A stretch of 64,000 nucleotides of DNA from Pelagibius sp. Alg239-R121. Its GTDB lineage: Bacteria; Pseudomonadota; Alphaproteobacteria; Kiloniellales; Kiloniellaceae. The notes under the pieces are model-generated. The model was not told the DNA's origin. It did no database searches and saw only the letters and a program-made list of their open reading frames with translations. Both the position numbers and the translations under genes were made by a program. Positions 17,446 to 25,221 of this stretch are shown here, piece after piece; within the stretch, counting starts at the first letter, position 1; each line of letters begins with the position of its first letter. Location: contig NZ_CAMZOF010000007.1 in NCBI RefSeq assembly GCF_947331435.1, positions 248,001-312,000 on the forward strand, given 5' to 3'.

Positions 17446-18285
17446 GGCTCCGGACCCATAAAATGGGTTCCCTATCGAATGGATTTGTGATTCAAGGTTT
17501 CCGAAGGGAGCCCCATGATGGATCACGACTATTTTTGGCTCGACGACACGCAGTTTTCTCGGCTTGAACCGCTGCTACCGACCGATACACGTGGCGTGCC
17601 GCGTGTTGATGACCGTCGGGTTATCAGCGGGATCGTCCATGTCTTGAAGAGCGGCGGACGTTGGGTCGATGCGCCGGCCGTCTATGGGCCGCGCAAAACG
17701 CTCTACAATCGGTTTGTGCGTTGGGCGGCCAAAGGCGTATGGGCGGAAATCTTTCATGCTCTGGCCTCGGCCGGTGGCCCACCGGCGGAATTTCTGATCG
17801 ATTCATCGGCAGTAAAGGCTCACCGCTGCGCTTCGGGCGCTAAAGGGGGGAGCTCAGCCAGGCCATAGGCCGCTCGCGCGGCGGGCGCACCACTAAGATC
17901 CACGCCCTGACTGACCGCCACTGCCGTCCCATAGCCTTCCACCTGACCGGTGGCCAGGTGGCAGATTGCACAGCGGCCGATGCTCTGCTGGAGCTCATGC
18001 CAGAAATCGAAATTCTTCACGGCGACAAAGGCTATGACAGCGATGCCGTACGGCGGAAGATCGAGAGCAAAGGTGCCGCCCCGAACATCCCACCCAAAGT
18101 CAACAAGCGATGGAAGAACTGCTTCTCGCCAGCACTCTACCGGTCACGAAACGCCATCGAGCGTATGTTCGGACGCCTCAAGGACTTCAGAAGAATCGCA
18201 ACTCGATACGACCGTCTCGCAAAAAACTTCCTCGCCGCTGTCTGTCTCGCTGCGACTGTATGTTACTGGTTATGAGTCTGGAGCC
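17446..18285 (+). mobile_element. IS5-family (IS427-group-like) insertion sequence
   Basis: An 840-bp element bounded by imperfect 16-bp inverted repeats, GGCTCCGGACCCATAA at 17446-17461 and the complement of GGCTCCAGACTCATAA at 18270-18285 (14 of 16 match). A TA dinucleotide flanks both ends (17444-17445 and 18286-18287), consistent with the TA duplication of this group. It carries one transposase in two frames. It marks the left edge of an AT-rich islet. Confidence 0.9.
17515..18275 (+). CDS. IS5-family DDE transposase, two frames joined by a -1 shift
   Basis: The first frame (17515-17868) encodes the N-terminal part with DYFWLDDTQFSRLEPLLP and the first catalytic Asp in FLIDSSAVKAHR. The second frame, open from about 17844 and ending at 18275, continues with QAIGRSRGGRTTKIHALTD, the second Asp in HGDKGYDSDAVR and the Glu in RNAIERMFGRLKDFRR. 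The join requires a -1 shift in the run AAAGGGGGG at 17842-17850. This is the usual position for programmed frameshifting in IS427-group elements. The catalytic DDE triad is complete across the fusion, so the element may be active rather than decayed. Confidence 0.88.
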
Positions 18286-18465
18286 TAGTCCGATTTCCTC
18301 GGCTTGCGTTTTAGGTATTTGAGCAGATCCGCGAACACATGTCTGGTATCTACCTCTATTTACATGACAGAGCGTTCATCGGTGTTGAAATTGGTGAGAA
18401 AATATGCGACTTATACGATATTGAAAATACTTTTTATTAACAATAGGTGGTGTGGGGGCGGAGAC

Positions 18466-18858
18466 GTGACTAAAGCCTGTAGGCTTATGGCCATAGCAAT
18501 CCTTTATTTGGTGTCTTGTAATCACTCATTGTTTGCCGCGGAGAAAATATCTGAATTTAAGCCTAATCAAGCGCTAGTCGTCTGGGAGTCTGAGGCTATA
18601 GCAACTGACAACAATGGCGTTCTTCAGAGGAAGTTATTAGGGACAGTTTTGGATACATTTATGTGCACCTTATCAGGTTCAGGGTTTTATCGACATGGAG
18701 ACCCAAACAGAGGGTGGTTACAATGTCGAGTTCGAACAGAGGGGGCCAATTGGTATTTGGAAGCAGACGGACCATCACACAATCAAGGTACAGGTGGAGG
18801 AGCCGCTCAGTCCCAATGCCGAGCAATTTGTATAGGGACGAGTGTTCCTAACAATTAG
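18466..18858 (+). CDS. Predicted secreted orphan protein
   Basis: About 130 residues if started at the GTG at 18466 (preceded by GCGGAG, short spacer), or 123 from the ATG at 18487. Either start gives a signal peptide: a Lys/Arg N-region, hydrophobic LMAIAILYLVSC, and a likely cut after SLFAA. The mature part (EKISEFKPNQALVVWESEA...) holds four cysteines in a C-terminal half rich in Gly, Ser and Asn, suggesting disulfides in the periplasm. I do not recognise a family. It is AT-rich like the operon that follows, and lies on the opposite strand, tail to tail with it. Confidence 0.55.
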   Translation: MTKACRLMAIAILYLVSCNHSLFAAEKISEFKPNQALVVWESEAIATDNNGVLQRKLLGTVLDTFMCTLSGSGFYRHGDPNRGWLQCRVRTEGANWYLEADGPSHNQGTGGGAAQSQCRAICIGTSVPNN

Positions 18859-19042
18859 CTTTACGAAAAAAACTAGAAGCTCCTCGTTTTGTTACATGTC
18901 GTGGTGTGCGCTTTGCGAGTACCTCTTATTGGTTCGAGGTGAATGGCTTGTGTTGATAAAGTCATGGCGCTACCCACTCGCTAAAGACTGCTTGCATTTG
19001 TAGCGTCAGTTTCTTTTGTCTATTGTCTACACAATGAGTATT

Positions 19043-19738
19043 TTAGATGTCCATCCGCCCGGGGCCGTTCGACCATTCAATGGTGCGCCTGAAGCGACCA
19101 TTGCTCTGCTCAATGTTCCAAAATCTCTTCTCGTGACTTTTTAGGCTTAACTTTTCATATAGTTGATCTTTATCAATAATGTTATAGATTAGATGCAGAA
19201 TAGGCGCGTGATCGCCAGGATAGTACTCGTCGGTAATGTTTTGACTTGACGCAAGATGCAACGACATCGCTGTCTCTTCAACGACGTACGCGCGCGACCT
19301 GGCGATTAGATCATCTTTAGTTAAATGACTAATGCCGGGACGGGATCGCTTTATAAAGTGATCTGTTCTTTCGCGAACCGCGGCTACAAGCGTATGTTCA
19401 CTGACGATAAGCATATAGACGCGTCTTAAGATATCAATAAACTCTGGCGTACAGAATTGCCTCCACGACTGGACCAAGACCTCTAGCTTGCCTTTTTCGG
19501 ATCTTTGTATCGCGTTCTCAACATAACGAAATCGGTCTCTAACTAGCTTATAAATCTCGTTTGGATCATCATCAAAAACCGGACGATTGTAACAATACAA
19601 ATCATCTGCAAGGACAATATGGAGGCGAGCATGAATCTTTGCACACATCGCAATTGTGCTTATGAGATAATCTCGGTCAAATGCTTGGCTGTCCATGCTC
19701 ACAACCGTCATTGCATTCTTGCCAAAGCGCCCAATCAT
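19043..19738 (-). CDS. Putative tRNA-dependent cyclodipeptide synthase (XYP type)
   Basis: A 231-residue protein that I read as a cyclodipeptide synthase, a class that uses two aminoacyl-tRNAs to make a 2,5-diketopiperazine. The family's nucleophile pattern S-x-x-(N or X)-x-x-F appears as SMDSQAF (Ser14, Ser17, Phe20). Y-x-x-x-E appears as YVVEE (Tyr151, Glu155). The XYP signature appears as DEYYPG (Tyr173-Pro174). Spacing between Ser and Tyr (137) is close to the 141 of AlbC, and total length matches. A basic helix RDRFRYVENAI (67-77) fits the tRNA-binding patch. The N-terminus before Ser14 is shorter than usual. The ATG overlaps the upstream stop (ATGA). It is AT-rich, probably acquired. 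If this reading is wrong I have no other family. Confidence 0.68.
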   Translation of the reverse strand: MIGRFGKNAMTVVSMDSQAFDRDYLISTIAMCAKIHARLHIVLADDLYCYNRPVFDDDPNEIYKLVRDRFRYVENAIQRSEKGKLEVLVQSWRQFCTPEFIDILRRVYMLIVSEHTLVAAVRERTDHFIKRSRPGISHLTKDDLIARSRAYVVEETAMSLHLASSQNITDEYYPGDHAPILHLIYNIIDKDQLYEKLSLKSHEKRFWNIEQSNGRFRRTIEWSNGPGRMDI

Positions 19739-20259
19739 GGTCCCAATTCCGGCGGCGGAGCTGGCGAAGGGTTCAATATGTATTTTATTAAACCAACAAT
19801 AACGAATAATAAGAAGGAGGCGACGGTGAAAAAGGCAAAAATAGCTATTAGAGCCTTTTTTACGGGATCGACTATATCTTGGTTCAAGTTAAGCACTGGA
19901 AACGTCGAAGGATCTTGGTTAGAAGATTTTTCAATTACAACACCCAGGTAAGGTGTTTTAATCTTTAAGCTCGATGCGTCAACTATTTCAATTTTTTGAC
20001 TACGATCATCAGAAAACAGTTCATCCTGAATCCTATCGAAGCCAAATCCAATAACCAAAAAAACGAATAATATTAAAGCTGTAAGTCCCAAGTTTCCAAA
20101 AAAGAGGCTTCCAACAACAAGCCTCAGCCTAGTGTTCTTTTCTGGTGACCCAATATCAATTTTATTGAGCCATCGAAATAGCGTAACTCTAATTTTGGTT
20201 AATCCACCAAATAGCAATGCGATTAAGGTCGCTAGTGCGACGTACTCTTGTATCCCCAT
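19735..20259 (-). CDS. Three-helix membrane protein of unknown function
   Basis: About 174 residues from the ATG at 20257-20259, which has GGGAGG 7 nt upstream; an ATG 7 codons earlier is less likely. Predicted helices are YVALATLIALLFGGLTKI (near the N-terminus), LGLTALILFVFLVIGFGF (about 57-74) and LIAIFAFFTVASFLLFVIVG (about 137-156). A hydrophilic segment of about 60 residues between helices 2 and 3 would face one side of the membrane. The tail is Pro-rich (PSPAPPPELGP). It lies 39 nt after the symporter stop and overlaps the cyclodipeptide synthase start by 4 nt, so tight co-expression is expected. No family recognised; an accessory or docking subunit is a guess. Confidence 0.75.
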   Translation of the reverse strand: MGIQEYVALATLIALLFGGLTKIRVTLFRWLNKIDIGSPEKNTRLRLVVGSLFFGNLGLTALILFVFLVIGFGFDRIQDELFSDDRSQKIEIVDASSLKIKTPYLGVVIEKSSNQDPSTFPVLNLNQDIVDPVKKALIAIFAFFTVASFLLFVIVGLIKYILNPSPAPPPELGP

Positions 20260-20298
20260 GATAACACCCTCCCTTCCCATTCTTGGGAAATTAGAACC

Positions 20299-21771
20299 CT
20301 AACGGTGCAATTTTGAATAGGTTAATCCAATAAAAAGGCTTGCAGGGGCAGCGGCAACCGAGAATAAGCTTGGCAAACCTCCTTCTATCAGGCCTTGAAT
20401 GGTCATGGCTAGATACACGGCAGCCGGCAAAACGACATCTGTAGGACCGACGCTTTGCAAGTTGATCGATCGCAAAACTGCAGGAAAAACAACAGCGGGA
20501 AGGCCTAAGCAAATGAAGACGAGATTTTGATCATTTACAGAGAAAAAAACTGCAGCCCAAGTCGCCGCAAAAACCAAAAAAAATGACATTGCAGTTATCG
20601 CCAGCATCCTCGTTTTATTCATTTCCCAGCGGCGTAACGAGTTTGTTTTTGCGCAAAATAGAAACAGGCGTTTCAACGCAAAAAACTGATTGTCAGAGGT
20701 CGAAAGCATGGCGGCAAGCATACCCAATACTAAAACTGGTAGCATGAAAGCGGACACTCGAACGATTTCAATGACCTCAACAACAGATGTTGCTGGTCTG
20801 CCAATTACGACCGGTACAAGCATTCCTACAAGCACAAGTAAAAGCCAGACAGGGATCGCGTATACAGTGGCCCGAAAAAGTCGCGAAGCAGCAAGATTTT
20901 GATGTTTCTTATCGTCAGAGAACGCTGACATTCGAAGCCAAAGGTCGTCACGACCGATGTGGTAAATAGCATTAACTGAAAAAATGTTTAGAATAAAAAA
21001 ACAAAGAATGATCGGATCATTCTGTGGAGCCAATTGAATCGATTTTACTACATTGTCAATGTTGCCAGATGTGTTGTAAGCGAGCCCAATAGTTACGACG
21101 GCGACAACCGCGACAGATAGAATTATGAATGGCCAGTACAATGCATCTGTTGCGATAACACCTTGCATACCAAAACGAAGGACAAACTGCACAAGAAGAG
21201 CGGTTAAAGTTCCGGCGATAACGCCGATATGGATTGCATGTTCAGGTGAAAAGCTAATGCCAAAAACAACACCGGCAAATACAGATGACAATATTTTTAT
21301 TTCCAGCCAAATTACTGCTGATATATTTATTATGGACAGTATTTTGACAAATCGAGTTGTAGTGATACCAGCGTTTGCTCCAACCAATGCTGCCATAAGT
21401 CCAATTGACAGAGCTTCCCGGCCTTTGCGTTCTTTGCTGATATTATTAGTGGCTTTTTTAGCTAGTTTCTGACCGATGAAGCCACCAAGTGGAAACGCAA
21501 TTAGTGTCGCGAGCATTGCGAATCCAAAATAAGGGTATTGAAGCAGAAAGAATATGTAAACAGAAGCAAGGGATGTAAGTGTGCTTCCAACTGTCGAGTA
21601 AAGAAAAAAATTACTCGATCTAATTTGTGGATCTATACTTATATCGCTAGGATTGTTTGTCTGGTTACGTTTGATTTTCAAAGCGATGTTTAGTACATAA
21701 GCTCCGCCAAACAAAAATGACGATGTAATAATCAAAACAGCCGATGATAAAATTGCTTCTAGTGCTGACAT
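20299..21771 (-). CDS. Sodium:solute symporter (SSS)-like transporter
   Basis: About 490 residues with roughly 12-13 hydrophobic helices. Two stretches resemble SSS family landmarks: GRDDLWLRMSAFSDDKK (about 273-289), like the D-x-W-Q-R motif, and GMLAAMLSTSDNQF (about 350-363), like the AA-x-x-STADS sodium-site helix. The start ATG at 21769-21771 follows GGGGA with a 7-nt spacer. It is the first gene of a leftward operon ending with the cyclodipeptide synthase, so import of a precursor or movement of the cyclic dipeptide is the natural hypothesis. It is divergent from typical SSS proteins, and the substrate cannot be named. Confidence 0.75.
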   Translation of the reverse strand: MSALEAILSSAVLIITSSFLFGGAYVLNIALKIKRNQTNNPSDISIDPQIRSSNFFLYSTVGSTLTSLASVYIFFLLQYPYFGFAMLATLIAFPLGGFIGQKLAKKATNNISKERKGREALSIGLMAALVGANAGITTTRFVKILSIINISAVIWLEIKILSSVFAGVVFGISFSPEHAIHIGVIAGTLTALLVQFVLRFGMQGVIATDALYWPFIILSVAVVAVVTIGLAYNTSGNIDNVVKSIQLAPQNDPIILCFFILNIFSVNAIYHIGRDDLWLRMSAFSDDKKHQNLAASRLFRATVYAIPVWLLLVLVGMLVPVVIGRPATSVVEVIEIVRVSAFMLPVLVLGMLAAMLSTSDNQFFALKRLFLFCAKTNSLRRWEMNKTRMLAITAMSFFLVFAATWAAVFFSVNDQNLVFICLGLPAVVFPAVLRSINLQSVGPTDVVLPAAVYLAMTIQGLIEGGLPSLFSVAAAPASLFIGLTYSKLHR

Positions 21772-21806
21772 TTTGATTTCCCCACAACCAAATAGTGTCG
21801 TTTGCA

Positions 21807-21833
21807 CTTAAAAAGAATCATATTCTCTTTAAG
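21807..21833. promoter_or_regulatory. Imperfect palindrome upstream of the symporter/CDPS operon
   Basis: CTTAAAAAGAAT, CAT, ATTCTCTTTAAG: 12-bp arms matching at 11 positions, 36 nt upstream of the symporter start codon. Candidate operator or promoter-associated dyad. No regulator gene is adjacent. Confidence 0.4.
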
Positions 21834-21931
21834 GGTAAAATGCGTCTATAAGAAGATTAAACAGTATCACGATAACGCAATACGTGAAATTGTAAATTGA
21901 GGTGAGGTGATTTTGCCTCTCTCTACGGGGG

Positions 21932-22387
21932 CAATCTGAGTGTAGAGAGGCCTGCTGCCGCGAATTGCAGGAACATCTGGACTGCGAAAACGTGGTGCTG
22001 ACCCTCAGCAAGGACGGCGTCGCGTTGCTGGACCGCGAAGGCAATTTCGCCATGCTGCCCGCCATGATCCGCTTCGTCCATGACGCGGCGAGCGCAGGCG
22101 ACACGGTGGTGAGCGTGCTGGCTGCGGCTATGGCTTCGGGCGCTTCTCTGTTCGAAGCTGTGACGTTGGTCAACCTTGAGCTGTTTGCGTTTAAGTCGAC
22201 TCAAAATCCGCTGCCTCTCAACCAGCATGCTGCTGCTTTCGAATGCAGATTTTAAGAACCTTTTGGTTTCAGAAAAACACAAACCGCTATAGCCGGTGGC
22301 GTAATCTGTGAGAAGGTCGGTGTTCAGCCGGTCACCGTTGAGGAGACCCGGCTGGCTCTGGGGTACTTTGCTGATGGAATGGCGTAG
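21932..22387 (+). pseudogene. Remnant of hldE/rfaE-like heptose kinase domain
   Basis: A fragment of a PfkB-type kinase resembling the kinase domain of HldE. It reads RELQEHLDCENVVLTLSKDG, LLDREGNFAMLPAM, then SAGDTVVSVLAAAMASGAS (the anion-hole motif, normally GAGDT) and LFEAVTLVNLE. After an in-frame 110-bp insertion with a TAA at 22253-22255, it resumes as AGGVICEKVGVQPVTVEE and ends at TAG 22385-22387. The N-terminal ribokinase half and the nucleotidyltransferase domain are absent. It is GC-rich relative to the islet on its left, so the acquired region probably landed in or near this gene. Confidence 0.75.
22179..22288. repeat. About 110-bp palindromic insertion inside the hldE remnant
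   Basis: Ends AGCTGTTTGCGTTT (22179-22192) and AAACACAAACCGCT (22275-22288) are inverted repeats matching at 12 of 14. An inner pair AAAATCCGC (22203-22211) and GCAGATTTT (22245-22253) matches at 8 of 9. The insertion interrupts the kinase alignment between VNLE and AGGVICEK but keeps the frame. Resembles a MITE or an in-gene palindromic element. Confidence 0.5.
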
Positions 22388-22566
22388 CGGCGGCGATAGG
22401 TGGGGTCTCGTCTCATACTTGTTAGGTATAGCGGGCTCCTGCGTTGCACGCTGTGATTGCCGAATCTTATGCCGTATCATGTTTCTGGAGTTTCCCCGTA
22501 ACGGGAAACTCAGCGATCCTGCAAGCGCGATGATCGTGGAGAGCAGGCTTTCGGGGAGAGCAAGCC

Positions 22567-23193
22567 ATGGCGATCAGTCTCAATGAATTCGATCTCGGCC
22601 GGGATCGCGAGATCTGGTATCCCAATCTCCAAACCTGCCTGGGTTTTACCGTGGTGCTGGACGATGGCACGCTGCTGGGCACGCATATGACCGCGGGCAC
22701 GACGCTGCGCGTGATTCAATACACCTGCGAATACTTCGAGCAGCAGCGAGGAGCAGCCAATATCCTCAGCATGCTTCTGATTGGCAATATCAGCGATTGG
22801 AACACGCATCGCGAATCCCTGCTGCGCACCGGTGGCAATCTGCGTGAGACCCTCCGCGCCGCGATGAACACGGATTGCGTCATCTACCAATACGATTCAG
22901 TCTGTGCCGAGTCCGGCGGTATTGGGGCCGCGGCACATCTGCGGCACAAAGGCGGCGCCCATCCCTATCCCGATGTCGAGCTGGTGAAAGAGGGGGATTG
23001 GTCATTCTTCATGAACTTCGACCCGGGACATGCGGCCGTACAAAACCTGGAGATCAAACATGTGTACGTGCCGAGCATCCTGGCGGCCCAGGCCGGTGCG
23101 ATACACGGCGTGCAGGCGCCGCAGATCGTGAGGATGGTGCGTGCGACCGGTGATAAAACCGCGATCGAAGAAGGTGAGATGGAGAGGACGTAG
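22567..23193 (+). CDS. Conserved hypothetical protein, no signal or membrane segment
   Basis: A 208-residue soluble-looking protein starting MAISLNEFDLGRDREIWYPN. Readable features are CLGFTVVLDDGTLLGTHMT (a beta strand, turn, Gly-Thr-His pattern vaguely like CheD/deamidase folds), a central region with several Cys (TDCVIYQYDSVCAESGG) and IVRMVRATGDKTAIEEGEM at the end. No confident family. The codon use is like the GC-rich chromosome, unlike the islet to its left. It could be part of a locus with the PAS protein 275 nt downstream, but nothing shows this. The CheD-like reading is weak. Confidence 0.6.
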   Translation: MAISLNEFDLGRDREIWYPNLQTCLGFTVVLDDGTLLGTHMTAGTTLRVIQYTCEYFEQQRGAANILSMLLIGNISDWNTHRESLLRTGGNLRETLRAAMNTDCVIYQYDSVCAESGGIGAAAHLRHKGGAHPYPDVELVKEGDWSFFMNFDPGHAAVQNLEIKHVYVPSILAAQAGAIHGVQAPQIVRMVRATGDKTAIEEGEMERT

Positions 23194-23467
23194 CTCCACT
23201 GGATGGCGGCGGCAGTCCGTGACAGCGGTCTTACACCCTCGGATCCATCTGGAGGATCTTCGCAGAGCTTCTGTAGATCCAGTTCGCAGGTATGGCCTGC
23301 AGGCCGTTACCCTGTGCCAGGCAGGCGCGGGCGGATGAGGATTGCCGGGTTCGCCGGGTTTGCCTGTGTTCTGGTACCGATTGAAACGATGTTTTTTTAC
23401 CCTTTTATTATATTCTTCGGCTAAGTTATTTCTGTTGTTGATTGTGATAGACCTGAAGTAAACCGCG

Positions 23468-23962
23468 ATGCGGCGAATAAATCTATCTGAAGTTGAAGAA
23501 GTAAATCCCGTTTTTATTATGGCGAATTATTTCTTCCGGATGCCGCGTGTTGTTTGTCCGCTGGCACCGCTCTGGTCGGATTTTGACCCCATGGCGGTGC
23601 CCAGCGTACTGGAATGGATGGTCGTGCTCGAACGGCGGGATGAGAGCCTGGAAGGGCATGTTGTCCGCTTGATGGGCGAAAGCGTAAAAAATCTCTTTGC
23701 CTCGAATATGACTGGACAGAATCTGTCGGAAGCCCTGAGCGACAAGGACCTCGCGAAACGCTGGCAGGATCTAAACAGTGTCGCGGAGGCACGCGAGCCT
23801 TCATTTCATGTGAGCAAAGTGCCGGTCAAGGCGCGAGAGTTTATCTCTATTTGCCGCGGCTGCTTTCCTTTCTGTGACGAAAAGGGAGCTATTGTTCGCC
23901 TGGTCATCGTCGCCGCCCCGACCGGCGATAGCGGCTTTCTGCGCTTCAAGCGTTCGGGCTAA
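23468..23962 (+). CDS. PAS domain-containing protein (PAS_5 type)
   Basis: A 164-residue protein (or 146 from the internal ATG at 23522) matching the short PAS_5 proteins widespread in Rhodospirillales. The pattern is APLWSDFDPMAVPSVLEWMVVLERRD, then VRLMGESVKNLFASNMTGQNLSE (in relatives usually RLAGT...LFGRDLTG), and the closing strand GAIVRLVIVAAPTGDSGF. Such proteins are stand-alone sensory domains with no output domain attached. The partner is unknown. No operon partner follows. Confidence 0.8.
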   Translation: MRRINLSEVEEVNPVFIMANYFFRMPRVVCPLAPLWSDFDPMAVPSVLEWMVVLERRDESLEGHVVRLMGESVKNLFASNMTGQNLSEALSDKDLAKRWQDLNSVAEAREPSFHVSKVPVKAREFISICRGCFPFCDEKGAIVRLVIVAAPTGDSGFLRFKRSG

Positions 23963-24019
23963 AGCCTTGCCGACATTTGAGTGCGGTGCTGGAAGGGGCG
24001 GTGACGGGCGTGCCGCGTC

Positions 24020-24268
24020 TTATGTTTGTGGCCCGACCAACAGGATTTTCGCCCGGCTTTTATAGGCTTCGTTTGCTGGCATTACCCGCACCCCATTCCC
24101 ATACTCCACACAGGCACATGCGGGCGGCATGTCCTTGGGGCAGAGGTTGAGTTTGCTTTCGCTCGACCGCGCCGGGGCTGTGTTCGCATCCGGAATCGGT
24201 TTTGCGACTTCTTCTGCTTCTGGTGCAGTGCTGGAGAGAAGAAGCAGCATCACAAGGGTGTACTTCAT
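24020..24268 (-). CDS. Small secreted protein, uncharacterised
   Basis: An 82-residue peptide with a clean signal sequence (MKYTLVMLLLLSSTAPEAEE) and a short mature part with three cysteines in LCPKDMPPACACVEYGNGV. The CPKDMPPACAC cluster suggests a disulfide or metal site. It lies 76 nt downstream of the ECF sigma gene on the same strand, so it may be in the same unit. The ribosome site is weak. Coding status is moderately likely. Confidence 0.5.
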   Translation of the reverse strand: MKYTLVMLLLLSSTAPEAEEVAKPIPDANTAPARSSESKLNLCPKDMPPACACVEYGNGVRVMPANEAYKSRAKILLVGPQT

Positions 24269-24344
24269 GACAGTTTCTTTGTCGTTTCAGGTCATGATCA
24301 TCCTGCTGCCTTATCGCCTACCCTCCAAATAACCATTTCGCGCG

Positions 24345-24953
24345 TCAGCCCGCTTTTCGCTTGGGTTCGACCGCCTGCCGTTCGGCCGCAGTCCTTATTT
24401 CCGCCAGCTTTTGCCGTGCATTGGCCAGGCGGCTCATGACGGTACCGACCGGGATGGCGAGCGTGGCGGCGGCTTCGGCGTAAGTCAGGCCTTCGACGTA
24501 GACCAACAGGATCGTGCTGCGCTGGGCTTCGGGCAGTTTGGTCAAGATCTGGGCCAGAAAGATGTGGGTCTCGAGTTTTCCGTGGCTGTCGCTGACCAGG
24601 ACTTCCCTGGCATCGACGAAGCCGCCACCCCGTCGAATACGTTCAGCGCGCAATTCGTTCTTCCAGAGCGAGGCCATGATTGAGAAAGTCCAGCGATCCA
24701 GACGCGTGCCGGGTTGAAACTGGGTGCTGCGCTGCAGGGCGCGCAGGCAGGTTTTCTGCACCAGATCGGCCGCGGTCTCCTCGTCGTGAGACAACACCAT
24801 GGAGAAGCGCCAGAGGCGGGTGAGAAGCCGGGGCAGCCCGGTTTTGACAGGATCGGGACCCGACGCAGAAGACGCGTTACGTTTGGCGGAGGATACCCTA
24901 CTTTTAGCGGGTGTAGGGATACGTGAGTCAATTGTTTCGGTTTGTGGTTTCAT
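24345..24953 (-). CDS. ECF-type RNA polymerase sigma factor
   Basis: A 202-residue sigma-70-like factor with only regions 2 and 4. Region 2 reads LTRLWRFSMVLSHDEETAADLVQKTCLRALQ (the D-A-E-D-L-x-Q variant is ETAADLVQ), followed by PGTRLDRWTFSIMASLWKNELR. Region 4 reads LPEAQRSTILLVYVEGLTYAEAAATLAIPVGTVMSRLANARQKL, with the helix-turn-helix. A 45-residue Ser/Lys-rich leader precedes the domain. No anti-sigma gene is seen next to it, which is unusual. A small secreted-protein gene follows downstream. Confidence 0.9.
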   Translation of the reverse strand: MKPQTETIDSRIPTPAKSRVSSAKRNASSASGPDPVKTGLPRLLTRLWRFSMVLSHDEETAADLVQKTCLRALQRSTQFQPGTRLDRWTFSIMASLWKNELRAERIRRGGGFVDAREVLVSDSHGKLETHIFLAQILTKLPEAQRSTILLVYVEGLTYAEAAATLAIPVGTVMSRLANARQKLAEIRTAAERQAVEPKRKAG

Positions 24954-25221
24954 CGGTCATTTGCCAGCGGTGAATGAGGAAGCCCGGAAACCGCTGCTCT
25001 CCAATTTGCTTCTGTCGGATCTCCTGGAAACTGCGCAGAGTCGCGCTGTCTTCGGGTTGATCAGGGCAAGCCGGTTGGTGTGTCCACGGGACAAAAGTCT
25101 CCCGCGGGATGAGACGAAAGAAACGCCGTTAACACACTAAATCTATGAAGCGACTCAGCGTTTGGGTATTGCCGAAATTTCTATAGGGTTATACGAAAAT
25201 AATTGAACTGCCCGCCGATCG

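Noticed and set aside
22195-22215. GACTCAAAATCCGCTG resembles the anticodon region of tRNA-Leu(CAA)
   Set aside because: No acceptor stem or T-loop follows. The stretch lies inside the palindromic insertion in the hldE remnant.
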